This document shows positions 9,473-17,777 of a DNA stretch of 56,717 bases, one piece after another; positions within the stretch are counted from its first letter, which is position 1; every line of letters begins with the position of its first letter. The notes beneath the pieces were generated by a model. The model did no database searches. It saw only the letters and a program-made list of their open reading frames with translations, and was not told where the DNA came from. Source of the stretch: an uncultured Opitutia bacterium. GTDB lineage: Bacteria; Verrucomicrobiota; Verrucomicrobiia; Opitutales; UBA953. The DNA is taken from contig CAITUF010000036.1 in the NCBI GenBank assembly GCA_903895475.1, positions 1 to 56,717 on the forward strand, written 5' to 3'. Position numbers and translations under genes: made by a program.

Positions 9473-9835
9473 GTGGACATCATTAGGATCAGCGGAATTC
9501 GGTCGTTCGGCCATCACGGCGCCCTCCCCGAGGAGAAGCGGCTCGGCCAGCGTTTCACGGTTTCCGTCGACCTGGAAGTAGACACCCGCCCCGCGGCCGC
9601 AGCGGACGACCTCAAGCTGACCGTAGATTACGCGGACGTTATCCGCACGGTCGAAGGCCAGTTGACCGGCAAGCCGGTCTACCTAATCGAGACCCTCGCC
9701 CAACAAATCGCCGCCCGCATCCTCGGGTCTTTCCCTGTGGTCAAAGCGGTGACGGTCGAGGTCAACAAGCCGTTCGCCCCAGTAGCTGCGGATTTTGAGG
9801 CTATTTCAGTTAAAATTCGCCGGGAACGGGTGTGA
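9473..9835 (+). CDS. folB: Dihydroneopterin aldolase (FolB)
   Basis: The 120-residue frame starts with GTG (VDIIRISGIRSFGHHGALPEEK) and has the FolB fold signature. These include the GxHGxxPEE-like segment with the catalytic-region Lys/Glu, the LTVDYADV strand, and the LIETLAQQIAARIL helix that forms the pterin site. It converts dihydroneopterin to 6-hydroxymethyl-dihydropterin in folate synthesis. Its stop overlaps the folK start (GTGA), confirming translational coupling. No ATG is available in frame between the divergent carB start and this point, so the GTG at 9473 is the best start. Confidence 0.85.
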   Translation: MDIIRISGIRSFGHHGALPEEKRLGQRFTVSVDLEVDTRPAAAADDLKLTVDYADVIRTVEGQLTGKPVYLIETLAQQIAARILGSFPVVKAVTVEVNKPFAPVAADFEAISVKIRRERV

Positions 9836-10368
9836 AAGCAGGCCAGCGCCAATACCTACTTGGGCTCGGCAGCAACCTGGGAGACAGGGCTAATTATATA
9901 GAGCAAGCGGTGCTGGCCTTGGGCGCCCTGCCGGAAACTCAAATCTTGGCTATTTCTGAGGCCTTTGATTCTGATCCGGTAGGCTTTAAGGCGCAGGATA
10001 ATTTTTTAAATATCTGTCTAGCAGTAACTTGTGACTTTAATCCCGAGGAATTGCTGGCCGCCTGTCTCTCCATTGAGACGAAACTAGGCCGTGTTCGGAC
10101 GATCAAAGATGGGCCCCGCACGATCGATATCGATGTGCTTTTGTATGAAGGAGGGGTGGTCGAGCTCCCCAACCTCACCCTACCCCACCCCCGCTGGTCG
10201 GAGCGCGGGTTTGTCGTTTTCCCCCTGAGGCATCTGCTTCAAGACCCCGCCCTCGCTAAGGACGCCAGGTGGGATTGGCTTCGAGCTAAGGTCGCCTCCT
10301 TGCCTGTCGATGGGTCTGGCCTGCGCCCATGGCAAGGACCGACCCCCTGGATCAAAACCACCCGCTGA
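9832..10368 (+). CDS. folK: 2-amino-4-hydroxy-6-hydroxymethyldihydropteridine pyrophosphokinase
   Basis: The product is 178 residues with HPPK hallmarks: YLLGLGSNLGDR at the N-terminus, the substrate loop around DPVGFKAQDNFLN, and the metal/ATP motif GPRTIDIDVLLY. It transfers pyrophosphate from ATP to the FolB product. The GTG start (9832) overlaps the folB TGA. A GTP cyclohydrolase for the same pathway (folE2) lies at about 41 kb in this window. Confidence 0.94.
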   Translation: MKAGQRQYLLGLGSNLGDRANYIEQAVLALGALPETQILAISEAFDSDPVGFKAQDNFLNICLAVTCDFNPEELLAACLSIETKLGRVRTIKDGPRTIDIDVLLYEGGVVELPNLTLPHPRWSERGFVVFPLRHLLQDPALAKDARWDWLRAKVASLPVDGSGLRPWQGPTPWIKTTR

Positions 10369-11948
10369 AGCACGACCGCTTCGGTCACGCCCCCGCGCTC
10401 TGGTTAGCGCTCCCCTTGTTGGCTGGCTGTGCCTGGGACGATTTCGCCCGGCCGGACATCGGGGCGCTTCTCTGGCTGGGGAGCCTCAGCACCGCAGCGC
10501 TCTGGTTTTGCGCCCGCCACGAAAACTTTAGTCGACTGGTTCTAATCTGCGCAGGGATTTGCTGGGGGGCTGCCTGGCATCAAGCAAAACTCCCCCCGCA
10601 GACCCCGCTGACCTCCGTTCGCAGTTACGCCGAACTCTCCGTACTGGTTGAGAGTGCCAACCCGAGACGCGCGGGCGAAGGGTGGAACGGACTGGGCATC
10701 GTCACCGACAAGGGTCCGCTATTTCGTCGACGGATCGCACTCTCAGTCAAAGGTCCGACGCCCGCCCGGGGCGCCGAACTTAAAATCTCCGGACACCTCA
10801 CGGCCTTACCAGCCAAGCCCACTGGCTACGATGCGTGGCTCGCCTCCCAAGGGGCGACACTCACACTACGAGGTGGTAAAACTCTGGGTGTACTGGAAGC
10901 GCCCACGGCCTTCGCGGTCTGGTGCCAACAGAGTCAAGATTACCTCGAACAATGGTTGCGGACGTTGCCTTGGAATGACCCTGACGGCGGCGCGCTGCTT
11001 GCGGCGACAATGCTCGGGCGGACGGCCCTGCTACCCGAAGAAGCTAAAGGCGCCTTTGCCGCGACCGGCACACTCCACCTCTTCGCCATTAGCGGACTAC
11101 ATATCGCAGGGATGGCCGCCGCGTTGATTTGGGCCGCGCGGCGACTCCGCCTACCCGAGAAACCCACCGGCATCACCATCCTCGCACTGCTCTGGCTCTA
11201 CGTCGAAGTCACGGGCGCCTCGCCGTCCTCGCTCCGCGCTTGGATTATGGCTGTCTTCATTTGGGCCGGACAAACCGGCGAACGCGCCACGCCCCCCCTG
11301 CAGTCGCTCGCACTCGCGGCCGCCGCGACGTTACTCTGGAGCCCCGAGGCGAGTAGCGACCCTGGCTTCCAACTCAGCTACCTCGCGGTGCTAGCGATTC
11401 TACTCGTCGGTGTTCCGGCGGCCGAGCAAATCGCCGCACCCACTTTGGCGGAACGCCTGACGCCGAAGCATGCGGTGCAAACTTGGCGACGCTGGGGCTG
11501 GCGACTACGCCGCGCGACCCTCGGTGGTCTCTGCGTTTCACTCGCGGCGACCATCGCCGGCGCACCGCTCACGCTGACTTATTTCCAAAGCAGCAGCTGG
11601 GGCGGCATCTTCGCCAACCTCGTGCTCGTCCCGCTTTCCGAAATCCCCCTCGTCTTGGGCATGGCTTCGCTCCTCTTCTGCCCCTGGCCAAGCATGCTGC
11701 CGCTCGCGGCGTGGATCAATGGCGGCGCGGCCCTGGTATTAGATGCCATGAGTTGGTTTACGCAGGCCTTCGCGCAGATTCCAAACTTAGTTCTCACGGG
11801 CACCGTCCAACCCCCAGCCTCCGGCCCGGCCTGCGCGGCATTACTCGTGGCGTGCTTCCTCGTCCAAGCGGAAACTAAAAGCGCCCTGCGGCTCCTCGGC
11901 GTGCCCGCTATCCTAGTGGCGCTATGGGTTATTCTTTTCGTCTATTGA
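10329..11948 (+). CDS. ComEC/Rec2-family membrane protein, without the C-terminal metallo-beta-lactamase domain
   Basis: This 539-residue polytopic membrane protein begins with hydrophobic helices followed by a DUF4131-like OB region (about 55-165). The competence domain follows, with the hallmark LHLFAISGLHIAGMAAA near residue 250. ComEC forms the inner-membrane channel for single-stranded DNA uptake. The protein ends after the membrane core with no zinc beta-lactamase-like domain, and the stop at 11948 is followed by an unrelated gene. Domain-short ComEC proteins are known, so this need not be a broken gene. The ATG at 10329 overlaps folK by 40 bp. Confidence 0.85.
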   Translation: MARTDPLDQNHPLKHDRFGHAPALWLALPLLAGCAWDDFARPDIGALLWLGSLSTAALWFCARHENFSRLVLICAGICWGAAWHQAKLPPQTPLTSVRSYAELSVLVESANPRRAGEGWNGLGIVTDKGPLFRRRIALSVKGPTPARGAELKISGHLTALPAKPTGYDAWLASQGATLTLRGGKTLGVLEAPTAFAVWCQQSQDYLEQWLRTLPWNDPDGGALLAATMLGRTALLPEEAKGAFAATGTLHLFAISGLHIAGMAAALIWAARRLRLPEKPTGITILALLWLYVEVTGASPSSLRAWIMAVFIWAGQTGERATPPLQSLALAAAATLLWSPEASSDPGFQLSYLAVLAILLVGVPAAEQIAAPTLAERLTPKHAVQTWRRWGWRLRRATLGGLCVSLAATIAGAPLTLTYFQSSSWGGIFANLVLVPLSEIPLVLGMASLLFCPWPSMLPLAAWINGGAALVLDAMSWFTQAFAQIPNLVLTGTVQPPASGPACAALLVACFLVQAETKSALRLLGVPAILVALWVILFVY

Positions 11949-11963
11949 GCGAGAATGAGAGGC

Positions 11964-11991
11964 TTGCCTTGGCTTATCGTCAGCCAAATGT
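11964..11991 (+). promoter_or_regulatory. Candidate promoter placed for a leaderless transcript
   Basis: TTGCCT (11964-11969), a 16-bp spacer and AAATGT (11986-11991) stand 6 nt before the ATG at 11998. If used, transcription would start at the start codon. A 6-bp inverted repeat (TTGGCT/AGCCAA, 11969-11987) overlaps it. Called by eye only. Confidence 0.35.
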
Positions 11992-11997
11992 CCCGCC

Positions 11998-14487
11998 ATG
12001 CGCCTGTTGCCCGCCCTCGCCTCGCTCCTCGGCCTCCCGCTGGCTTTACTCGCCGCCGAAGCGCCGCCGCAATGGAGCGGCATCTACCCGAACCTCGCCT
12101 ATTTCAATAACGAAGGTGAATGCGGCACCGGCGCGGTCGTCCCCTGGGCTGACCGTCTCTGGGTCATCACCTATGGCCCGCACCTGCCTTATGGTTCGAG
12201 CGACAAGCTCTATGAAATCACGCCAGACCTAAAGCAAATCATCCGCCCGGAAAGCGTCGGCGGCACGCCCGCGAACCGGATGATTCACGTGGAGTCGAAG
12301 CAGCTCATCATTGGGCCCTACTTCATCGATACGGATCGAAAGGTGCGCGTGATCCCGCCGAAACTCATGCCGGGTCGGCACACGGGCAACGCCCGCCACC
12401 TGACTGACCCAGTAAATAAGGTCTACTTCGCCACGATGGAAGATGGTCTGTATGAGGTCGACGTCCACACGCTCGCCGTGAAAGGCCTGATCAAGGAAAT
12501 CAAGAATGTGCCGAAGCCTGGGCAGACTGAGGAAGTCAACCCAGCGACCATCACGTCGACGCTGGCCGGCTACCACGGCAAAGGCCTCTACTCGGGCCAA
12601 GGGCAGGTCATCCTCGCAAATAACGGCGAGATGGGCGCCAAGGCCCTGACCGACCCGACCATCGTCAGTGGCGGCCTTGGCTCCTTCAACGGCTCCGGCA
12701 ATTGGTCGCTTATCCGCCGCAATCAATTCACGGAAGTCACCGGACCAGGTGGACTCACCGGCAACGCCCAACCCGAGAAGGATCCTATCTGGACGATTGG
12801 TTGGGATTTCCGCTCCTTGATTCTGATGGTCATGGAAGACGGTAAGTGGACGAGCTTCCGTCTGCCGAAGTCGAGCCACTCTTATGATGGCGCCCATGGC
12901 TGGAACACCGAATGGCCACGCATCCGCGACATCGGCGAACCCGGCCAACGCCTCATGACGATGCACGGTTCTTTCTGGACCTTCCCGGCGAGCTTCTCTG
13001 CCAAAAACTCCACGGGCATCGCACCGCGCTCCAACTACCTCAAGGTCATCGGCGACTTCACCCGCTGGCAGGATCGCCTGGTGTTTGGTTGCGACGACAC
13101 CGCGAAGTCCGAGTTCCTGAACAAGCGCCCTGCGAAGGGCACGCTAGCGGGCCCTGGTCAATCGCAGTCAAACCTCTGGTTCACTCCCCTCGACACCACC
13201 ACGAAACTCGGCCCGGCAATCGGCCGCGGCGGCGTCTGGGTTGATGAACCCGTTAAGGCCGGTGTGCCTTCGGACTCTTTCCTACTCGATGGGTTCACGG
13301 AGCGGACACTTTGGCTCGGCCACGATGGCACGGGCGACACGAGCTACACGGTGGAAATCGACCAGCAAGGCACGGGCACGTGGACGACCTGGAAACAGTT
13401 TAGCCTCACCCCCGCCGCGCCGGGACTATGGGTCGATCTCTCGACTCGGCAGGTCAGCGGGGCATGGATTCGCGTGACCAGCTCGCGGGACCAACTGAAA
13501 GCCACTGCTCAGTTCCAATACGCTAACGCCGACCAACGCGGGACCGAAGTCGACCCCATGTTTGCAGGCCTCAGCTCCGCCGATGCAGCCTCCAGCCGCG
13601 GGGCCTTCCTCCTCACGCGCGGGGCTAATTTACGCACCCTATCCGTCCTGCCGGCGACGCTCACGACTGACCAAACTAAAATCGACGTGGCTTATGAACT
13701 CACCGCTGACCTCAAGCTCATCAAACAAGCCGACCCCAAGGTCACCGACTACGTCGCGAAAAATACGCCGATCCCGGCTGGTATCGTCACCACTGATGCG
13801 GCGTCCGTCATCTTTGAAGAAAACGGTCAGCGCTGGCGCCTGCCGCGAGCCTTCCCGATTGGCGATGCCCGCAACGCAGCCCAAGACCGTCTCCTCGCTC
13901 GCAATGCCTTGCGCAAGGCACGCGAAGTCTGCACCGAGCGCGACCTCCTGCAGGCCCATGGCACCTTCTACGAACTGCCTGCGCTCAACGCCTTCGGCGC
14001 CATCCGCATGCGCCCGGTCGCTACGAGCGGCTTGGCGATTCATGACTACTGCTCTTACCGCGGCCTGCTCGTTCTCTCCGGCCTCCAAGAGGGTGCAAAG
14101 AATGACGCCCACATTATCCGTTCGGAAGACGGCCAAGCGGCCGTGTGGGTCGGGGCCGCCGACGACCTCTGGAAACTGGGCAAGCCCCGCGGCTTCGGTG
14201 GCCCGTGGCTCAACACCACCGTCACGGGCGGCACCCCCTCCGACCCTTACCTAATGACCGCCTACGACGAGAAGACCCTGACCCTTCGTAACCATGGCAG
14301 CAAAGCCGCGCGTATCTCGGTACTGCTCGACGTCACGGGTGACGGTAAGACCGCCCCTTACCGCGTTCTCGAGGTACCGGCCGACGGCCAAGTGGTCCAT
14401 ACATTTGAGCGCTCGCTGAACGCCTACTGGATCCGCTTCGTCGCGGACACGGACGGCGTCTTCTCAGCCCAGTTAGAATACAAGTGA
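11998..14487 (+). CDS. Large secreted protein of unknown function
   Basis: This 829-residue protein has a clear signal peptide (MRLLPALASLLGLPLALLAA). I do not recognise a named family. The first ~400 residues contain repeated short strands with Trp, Tyr and Gly (for example DRLWVITYGPHLPYGSSDKLYEI), suggesting a beta-propeller. Two later stretches resemble small beta-sandwich modules (LWLGHDGTGDTSYTVEIDQ near 445; LTLRNHGSKAARISVLLDV near 760). No catalytic motif stands out. It is followed by two further secreted proteins, so the three may form an extracytoplasmic unit; this is inference from position only. Confidence 0.8.
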   Translation: MRLLPALASLLGLPLALLAAEAPPQWSGIYPNLAYFNNEGECGTGAVVPWADRLWVITYGPHLPYGSSDKLYEITPDLKQIIRPESVGGTPANRMIHVESKQLIIGPYFIDTDRKVRVIPPKLMPGRHTGNARHLTDPVNKVYFATMEDGLYEVDVHTLAVKGLIKEIKNVPKPGQTEEVNPATITSTLAGYHGKGLYSGQGQVILANNGEMGAKALTDPTIVSGGLGSFNGSGNWSLIRRNQFTEVTGPGGLTGNAQPEKDPIWTIGWDFRSLILMVMEDGKWTSFRLPKSSHSYDGAHGWNTEWPRIRDIGEPGQRLMTMHGSFWTFPASFSAKNSTGIAPRSNYLKVIGDFTRWQDRLVFGCDDTAKSEFLNKRPAKGTLAGPGQSQSNLWFTPLDTTTKLGPAIGRGGVWVDEPVKAGVPSDSFLLDGFTERTLWLGHDGTGDTSYTVEIDQQGTGTWTTWKQFSLTPAAPGLWVDLSTRQVSGAWIRVTSSRDQLKATAQFQYANADQRGTEVDPMFAGLSSADAASSRGAFLLTRGANLRTLSVLPATLTTDQTKIDVAYELTADLKLIKQADPKVTDYVAKNTPIPAGIVTTDAASVIFEENGQRWRLPRAFPIGDARNAAQDRLLARNALRKAREVCTERDLLQAHGTFYELPALNAFGAIRMRPVATSGLAIHDYCSYRGLLVLSGLQEGAKNDAHIIRSEDGQAAVWVGAADDLWKLGKPRGFGGPWLNTTVTGGTPSDPYLMTAYDEKTLTLRNHGSKAARISVLLDVTGDGKTAPYRVLEVPADGQVVHTFERSLNAYWIRFVADTDGVFSAQLEYK

Positions 14488-14489
14488 CC

Positions 14490-14519
14490 TTGCGGGGGGT
14501 GGGGATTCCCCCTTACTTA
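14490..14519 (+). promoter_or_regulatory. Candidate promoter just before a start codon
   Basis: TTGCGG (14490-14495) is followed after 18 bp by TACTTA (14514-14519). The ATG is at 14528, 8 nt further on. The geometry again predicts an mRNA that begins at or next to the start codon. Low confidence. Confidence 0.3.
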
Positions 14520-14527
14520 CCCGTCTC

Positions 14528-15235
14528 ATGAGAAGCCCCCTCATAGCCCTTTTATTCGGACTAAGTTCCCTCGGTGCGGCCGATACACCCACGCCGTTGA
14601 CGGAAGCCCCTGCGACCCTCTTGGCGCAAACCGATAAGCTCGTCGGCACCGACGCGATGACCAAGGGCTCGCCCGCCTTGCCTTGGAAAATCACTAAGGG
14701 CCGCTGGGAGCGCACCGCCCTCGGCACCAGCGGTGCAGAACTACCCGCCGACAAGCACAACGCGATCATCCGCCTGCCGGTGAAACTCGAGTCCTTCGTC
14801 CTGGCATTCGACGTCCGCTTGGATGGTGCCGCCAACGTGGCCTTCTCCATCAATAACGCTAAGGAGCAATTGGCCCGCGTCATCATCGCCCCAACGTATG
14901 TCAGCCTCCGTCGCGACGACTACGATGGCAACGGCCCGGAGAAAGCGTTCACGCTCTTCACCCAGCCCACGCCGATCGACGCGGGCACTTGGCACACGGT
15001 CGTCTTTGAAATGGTCGGTGATACTATCGTGCTAACCGTGGACGGTAAGATCAGCGGCTGGGGCAGCGACCCGGCCTACTTGAAGGAAATCCGTGCCAAC
15101 CCCGGCTTCCATATCGACGGCACCTTCGCCACCGTCCGTAACTTCCGCCTTTGGACGGCCAAGGCCGAACCCAAGCCGACCTGGGCCGAGAAAAAGGGCA
15201 CTCTCCCCAAGCCCCTCGATAAACCTAAAAAATAA
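14528..15235 (+). CDS. Secreted LamG/DUF1080-like beta-sandwich protein (paralog 1)
   Basis: This 235-residue protein has a signal peptide (MRSPLIALLFGLSSLGAADT). A single concanavalin-like domain follows, with the pattern FVLAFDVRLDGAANVAFSIN, then GTWHTVVFEMVGDTIVLTVDGK and RNFRLWTA. This resembles the jelly-roll of DUF1080/LamG-like proteins common in Verrucomicrobiota and Planctomycetota. It is a paralog of the next gene, with the same length and strand order. A carbohydrate-binding or glycosidase-like role is possible, but no catalytic residue can be assigned. Confidence 0.8.
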   Translation: MRSPLIALLFGLSSLGAADTPTPLTEAPATLLAQTDKLVGTDAMTKGSPALPWKITKGRWERTALGTSGAELPADKHNAIIRLPVKLESFVLAFDVRLDGAANVAFSINNAKEQLARVIIAPTYVSLRRDDYDGNGPEKAFTLFTQPTPIDAGTWHTVVFEMVGDTIVLTVDGKISGWGSDPAYLKEIRANPGFHIDGTFATVRNFRLWTAKAEPKPTWAEKKGTLPKPLDKPKK

Positions 15236-15238
15236 ACC

Positions 15239-16003
15239 ATGCGCCTCTTCTGGACCCTCCTCGCCCTTAGTTCGCTCCCGCTCCACGCGGGCGAAGCCCC
15301 TACGACACTCTTAGCCAAACCAGACAGAGAGTTACTCAGCGATGGCCTCACTCTAGAATCGAAGGCCGCCGAGTGGAAAATCGCTAAGGGCAAATGGGTG
15401 CGCACCGCCGAAGGCATCAAAGTCGAGGAGCTTTCTGCTGATAATCACGGCGCCGCTGGACGCCTCAACCAGAAGTTAGGGGACTTTATTATTACCTTCG
15501 ATTTTCGCCTCGATGGCGCCAAGTCGATTTCGCTCAGTATCAATGACGCCAAAGAACATATGGCGCGTGTCCTGATTACCCCCGCAGCCTTCCGCGTCCA
15601 GCGCGACGACCATGATCACGATGGCCCTGACAAAGCCGTCATCTTCCTTAACCAAGCCGAGAAATTTGCGGCGGGCACGTGGCACCGCGTTGTCCTCGAG
15701 ATGGTCGGCGACACGATGGTCGCCACTATCGATGGCAAGTTCAGCGGCTTCGGGCGTGACGAACTCTTTAAGACCGAAAAGGCCAACCCTGGCCTCACCT
15801 GCGCTGGTCAGTCAGCCACCTTCCGTAATTTCAGCCTCTGGAGTGCTCAGCCTGAACCCAAAGCGACCTGGAAAGAGACGAGTATACAAATCGCCGAAGT
15901 CATGAAGTCCGCCCCCACCCCAACAGTGGCCGCCAAGGCCAAAGCCAAGACTCCCGCCAAGGCCAAGGTCGAAGCCCCCGTGAAGGTCGAGGCCCCGAAA
16001 TAA
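15239..16003 (+). CDS. Secreted LamG/DUF1080-like beta-sandwich protein (paralog 2)
   Basis: The 254-residue product starts 3 bp after its paralog and shares its fold and motifs: FIITFDFRLDGAKSISLSIN, GTWHRVVLEMVGDTMVATID and FRNFSLWSAQPEPKATW. It has its own signal peptide (MRLFWTLLALSSLPLHA). It differs by a C-terminal Lys/Ala/Pro tail (about 220-254) of repeats such as AKAKTPAKAKVEAPVKVEAP, which is basic and probably disordered. The pair arose by tandem duplication. Function unknown. Confidence 0.8.
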   Translation: MRLFWTLLALSSLPLHAGEAPTTLLAKPDRELLSDGLTLESKAAEWKIAKGKWVRTAEGIKVEELSADNHGAAGRLNQKLGDFIITFDFRLDGAKSISLSINDAKEHMARVLITPAAFRVQRDDHDHDGPDKAVIFLNQAEKFAAGTWHRVVLEMVGDTMVATIDGKFSGFGRDELFKTEKANPGLTCAGQSATFRNFSLWSAQPEPKATWKETSIQIAEVMKSAPTPTVAAKAKAKTPAKAKVEAPVKVEAPK

Positions 16004-16090
16004 CCCTCCGAGTCGGTTTTTACCCGATGGCTCTATATCTCCCCGCTTGCACCAGCGGGCGGACTCGTCACCTTCGAACCTCACCGTTTC

Positions 16091-17167
16091 ATGGACGAGC
16101 CCTTTGACAGCATCGAGGCAGCCCTCGCGGACATCGCCGCGGGGAAGCTCGTCATTGTGACCGATGACGAGAACCGCGAGAACGAAGGCGACTTCGTAAT
16201 GGCGGCGGCGAAGGTCACGCCGGAGGCGGTCAATATGATGATTCGCCACGCGCGTGGGCTCATCTGCGTGCCAACGGTCGAGCATCAGCTCCGCCGTCTG
16301 GGCATCTCCCAAATGGTGCCCGAAAACCGTGAATCGCAACGCACGGCGTTTGCCGTCTCGGTCGACGCCGCCGAAGGTATCTCGACAGGTATCAGTGCCT
16401 ACGACCGAGCTAAGACCATCGCGATCCTCGCTGACCCGAACTCTAAGCCGGAACAACTCGTCCAGCCTGGGCATATCTTCCCGCTGATGGCGCGCCCCGG
16501 CGGCGTGCTCCAGCGCGCGGGCCACACCGAAGCCGCCGTTGACCTAGCTTCGCTCGCCGGCCTACACCCAAGCGGGGTTATCTGCGAAATCCTCAATGAG
16601 GATGGCTCGATGGCACGCCTGCCGGAACTCATTGAACTCAAGCAGCGCTTCGGGCTACGCATGGTCTCCATCGCGCAGCTCATCGAATTCCGCCATCGCC
16701 GGGAACGCCTGGTCGAACTCATCGCTGAAAGCCCCTTTCACTCCGCTTGGGGCGAATTCCAACTCCGCGTCTACCGCTCGCTCCCCGACGGCCGCCAGCA
16801 CCTGGCCTTCGTGCTTGGCCAGCCGACCATCGCGCCAACGCTCGTCCGCGTCCAACGTGAGAACCTACTGGGCGACCTCTTCCGTGGCGAAGCCTTTGGA
16901 GCGGGCGACTCCCTCGCCGCCAGCTTTGCCGCTGTCGCCCAGGCTGGCACCGGCGTCATCGTCCACGTGGCCCAGCCTGGTGGTGGCGTCAAAGCCGATG
17001 CCGAAGGCATTCGTCTCAGCACCATGGACTCGCGCGACTACGGTATCGGCGCTCAGATTCTTTCCCATATCGGCCTCCGCCAGATTCGTCTCATCACGAA
17101 TAATAGTCGTAAAGTCGTCGGATTAGGCGGTTACGGGCTGGAAATCGTCGAACAGGTACCCTTCTAG
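16091..17167 (+). CDS. ribBA: 3,4-dihydroxy-2-butanone-4-phosphate synthase fused to a degenerate GTP cyclohydrolase II domain
   Basis: Residues 1-200 form an intact RibB domain. They carry the acidic loop DDENRENEGD (25-34), YDRAKTI (104-110) and RPGGVLQRAGHTEAAVDL (135-152), so it should make the four-carbon riboflavin precursor from ribulose 5-phosphate. Residues 210-358 keep the GCHII scaffold (DYGIGAQIL, TNN, GLGGYGLE). However, the zinc cysteines are lost (RENLLGD at 256-262; RGEAFGAGDSL at 265-275), and the usual EGRG segment reads AQPGGGV (294-300). The second half is therefore probably not a GTP cyclohydrolase, comparable to the RibBX variant described in Proteobacteria. It heads the rib-nus cluster. 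Confidence 0.93.
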   Translation: MDEPFDSIEAALADIAAGKLVIVTDDENRENEGDFVMAAAKVTPEAVNMMIRHARGLICVPTVEHQLRRLGISQMVPENRESQRTAFAVSVDAAEGISTGISAYDRAKTIAILADPNSKPEQLVQPGHIFPLMARPGGVLQRAGHTEAAVDLASLAGLHPSGVICEILNEDGSMARLPELIELKQRFGLRMVSIAQLIEFRHRRERLVELIAESPFHSAWGEFQLRVYRSLPDGRQHLAFVLGQPTIAPTLVRVQRENLLGDLFRGEAFGAGDSLAASFAAVAQAGTGVIVHVAQPGGGVKADAEGIRLSTMDSRDYGIGAQILSHIGLRQIRLITNNSRKVVGLGGYGLEIVEQVPF

Positions 17168-17192
17168 TCGGTTCTGGCGTTTCCTCTTGAAC

Positions 17193-17212
17193 GCAAGGGC
17201 GGAAACCCTTGC
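17193..17212 (+). repeat. 7-bp inverted repeat (hairpin) between ribBA and ribH
   Basis: GCAAGGG and CCCTTGC flank a 6-nt loop in the 70-bp ribBA-ribH gap. There is no following T-run, so it is not a normal terminator. It could be an RNA processing or attenuation element, or an operator. It does not resemble an FMN riboswitch. Confidence 0.45.
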
Positions 17213-17237
17213 ATCAGCCTTCCGTTCTTCCACCGCT

Positions 17238-17777
17238 ATGAGCCAAGATAAGCCCCACTACGAAAAGGTCGATGGTACCGACCTGCTCATCGCCATCGTG
17301 GCCGCCTCTTACAATCAGGCCCTCGTGGATGCGTTAGTGAAACGGACAACGAAGGGCCTCACCGCTGGCGGTGTGAAAGAAGCTAATCTCCGGCTCCTCA
17401 TGGTGCCAGGTTCGGGCGAGATCCCTTACGCCACCAACATGCTTGCTCTGTCGGGTGACTACGACTGCATTATCGGCCTCGGCGTGGTCATTGCCGGCGA
17501 CACCCCTCACCACGAGATCATCGCCCACTCGACCGCCAAGGCGATGCAGGACGTCGCACTCCGCTCGGAGGTCCCCGTCATCAACGGCATCATCGTCACC
17601 AACACCCGCCACCAAGCCGAAGAGCGCTGCACGGGCGCCCTCGACCGCGGGACGGAATTCGCCCAAGCCGCCCTGATCATGGCCCAACACCGCCTCCAGC
17701 TCGGCGAGCGCCTCGACCAAGTCGAAGCGGAAGAGCGCGCTAAAAACGGCGGCCACGAACCCTTTGCCCAGAACTGA
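17238..17777 (+). CDS. ribH: 6,7-dimethyl-8-ribityllumazine synthase
   Basis: The 179-residue product has the lumazine synthase pattern: IVAASYNQALVDALVKR at the N-terminus, VPGSGEIPYATNMLA, and the active-site stretch GDTPHHEIIAHSTAKAMQDV with its catalytic His. It condenses the RibB product with the pyrimidine intermediate. I prefer the ATG at 17238 to an upstream in-frame TTG at 17187, because homologs start close to the core. The usual Phe in TPHFE is His here. Its TGA shares its last base with the ATG of the next gene. Confidence 0.94.
   Translation: MSQDKPHYEKVDGTDLLIAIVAASYNQALVDALVKRTTKGLTAGGVKEANLRLLMVPGSGEIPYATNMLALSGDYDCIIGLGVVIAGDTPHHEIIAHSTAKAMQDVALRSEVPVINGIIVTNTRHQAEERCTGALDRGTEFAQAALIMAQHRLQLGERLDQVEAEERAKNGGHEPFAQN

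Noticed and set aside
9365..9517. Possible 51-residue N-terminal extension of CarB
   Set aside because: CarB proteins begin at the M-P-x-R-x-D-I position; the extension overlaps the divergent folB start and is not conserved-looking.
16004..16090. FMN riboswitch upstream of ribBA
   Set aside because: The gap is only 87 bp and lacks the multi-stem FMN element; a 6-bp hairpin (16042-16059) is all that is visible.
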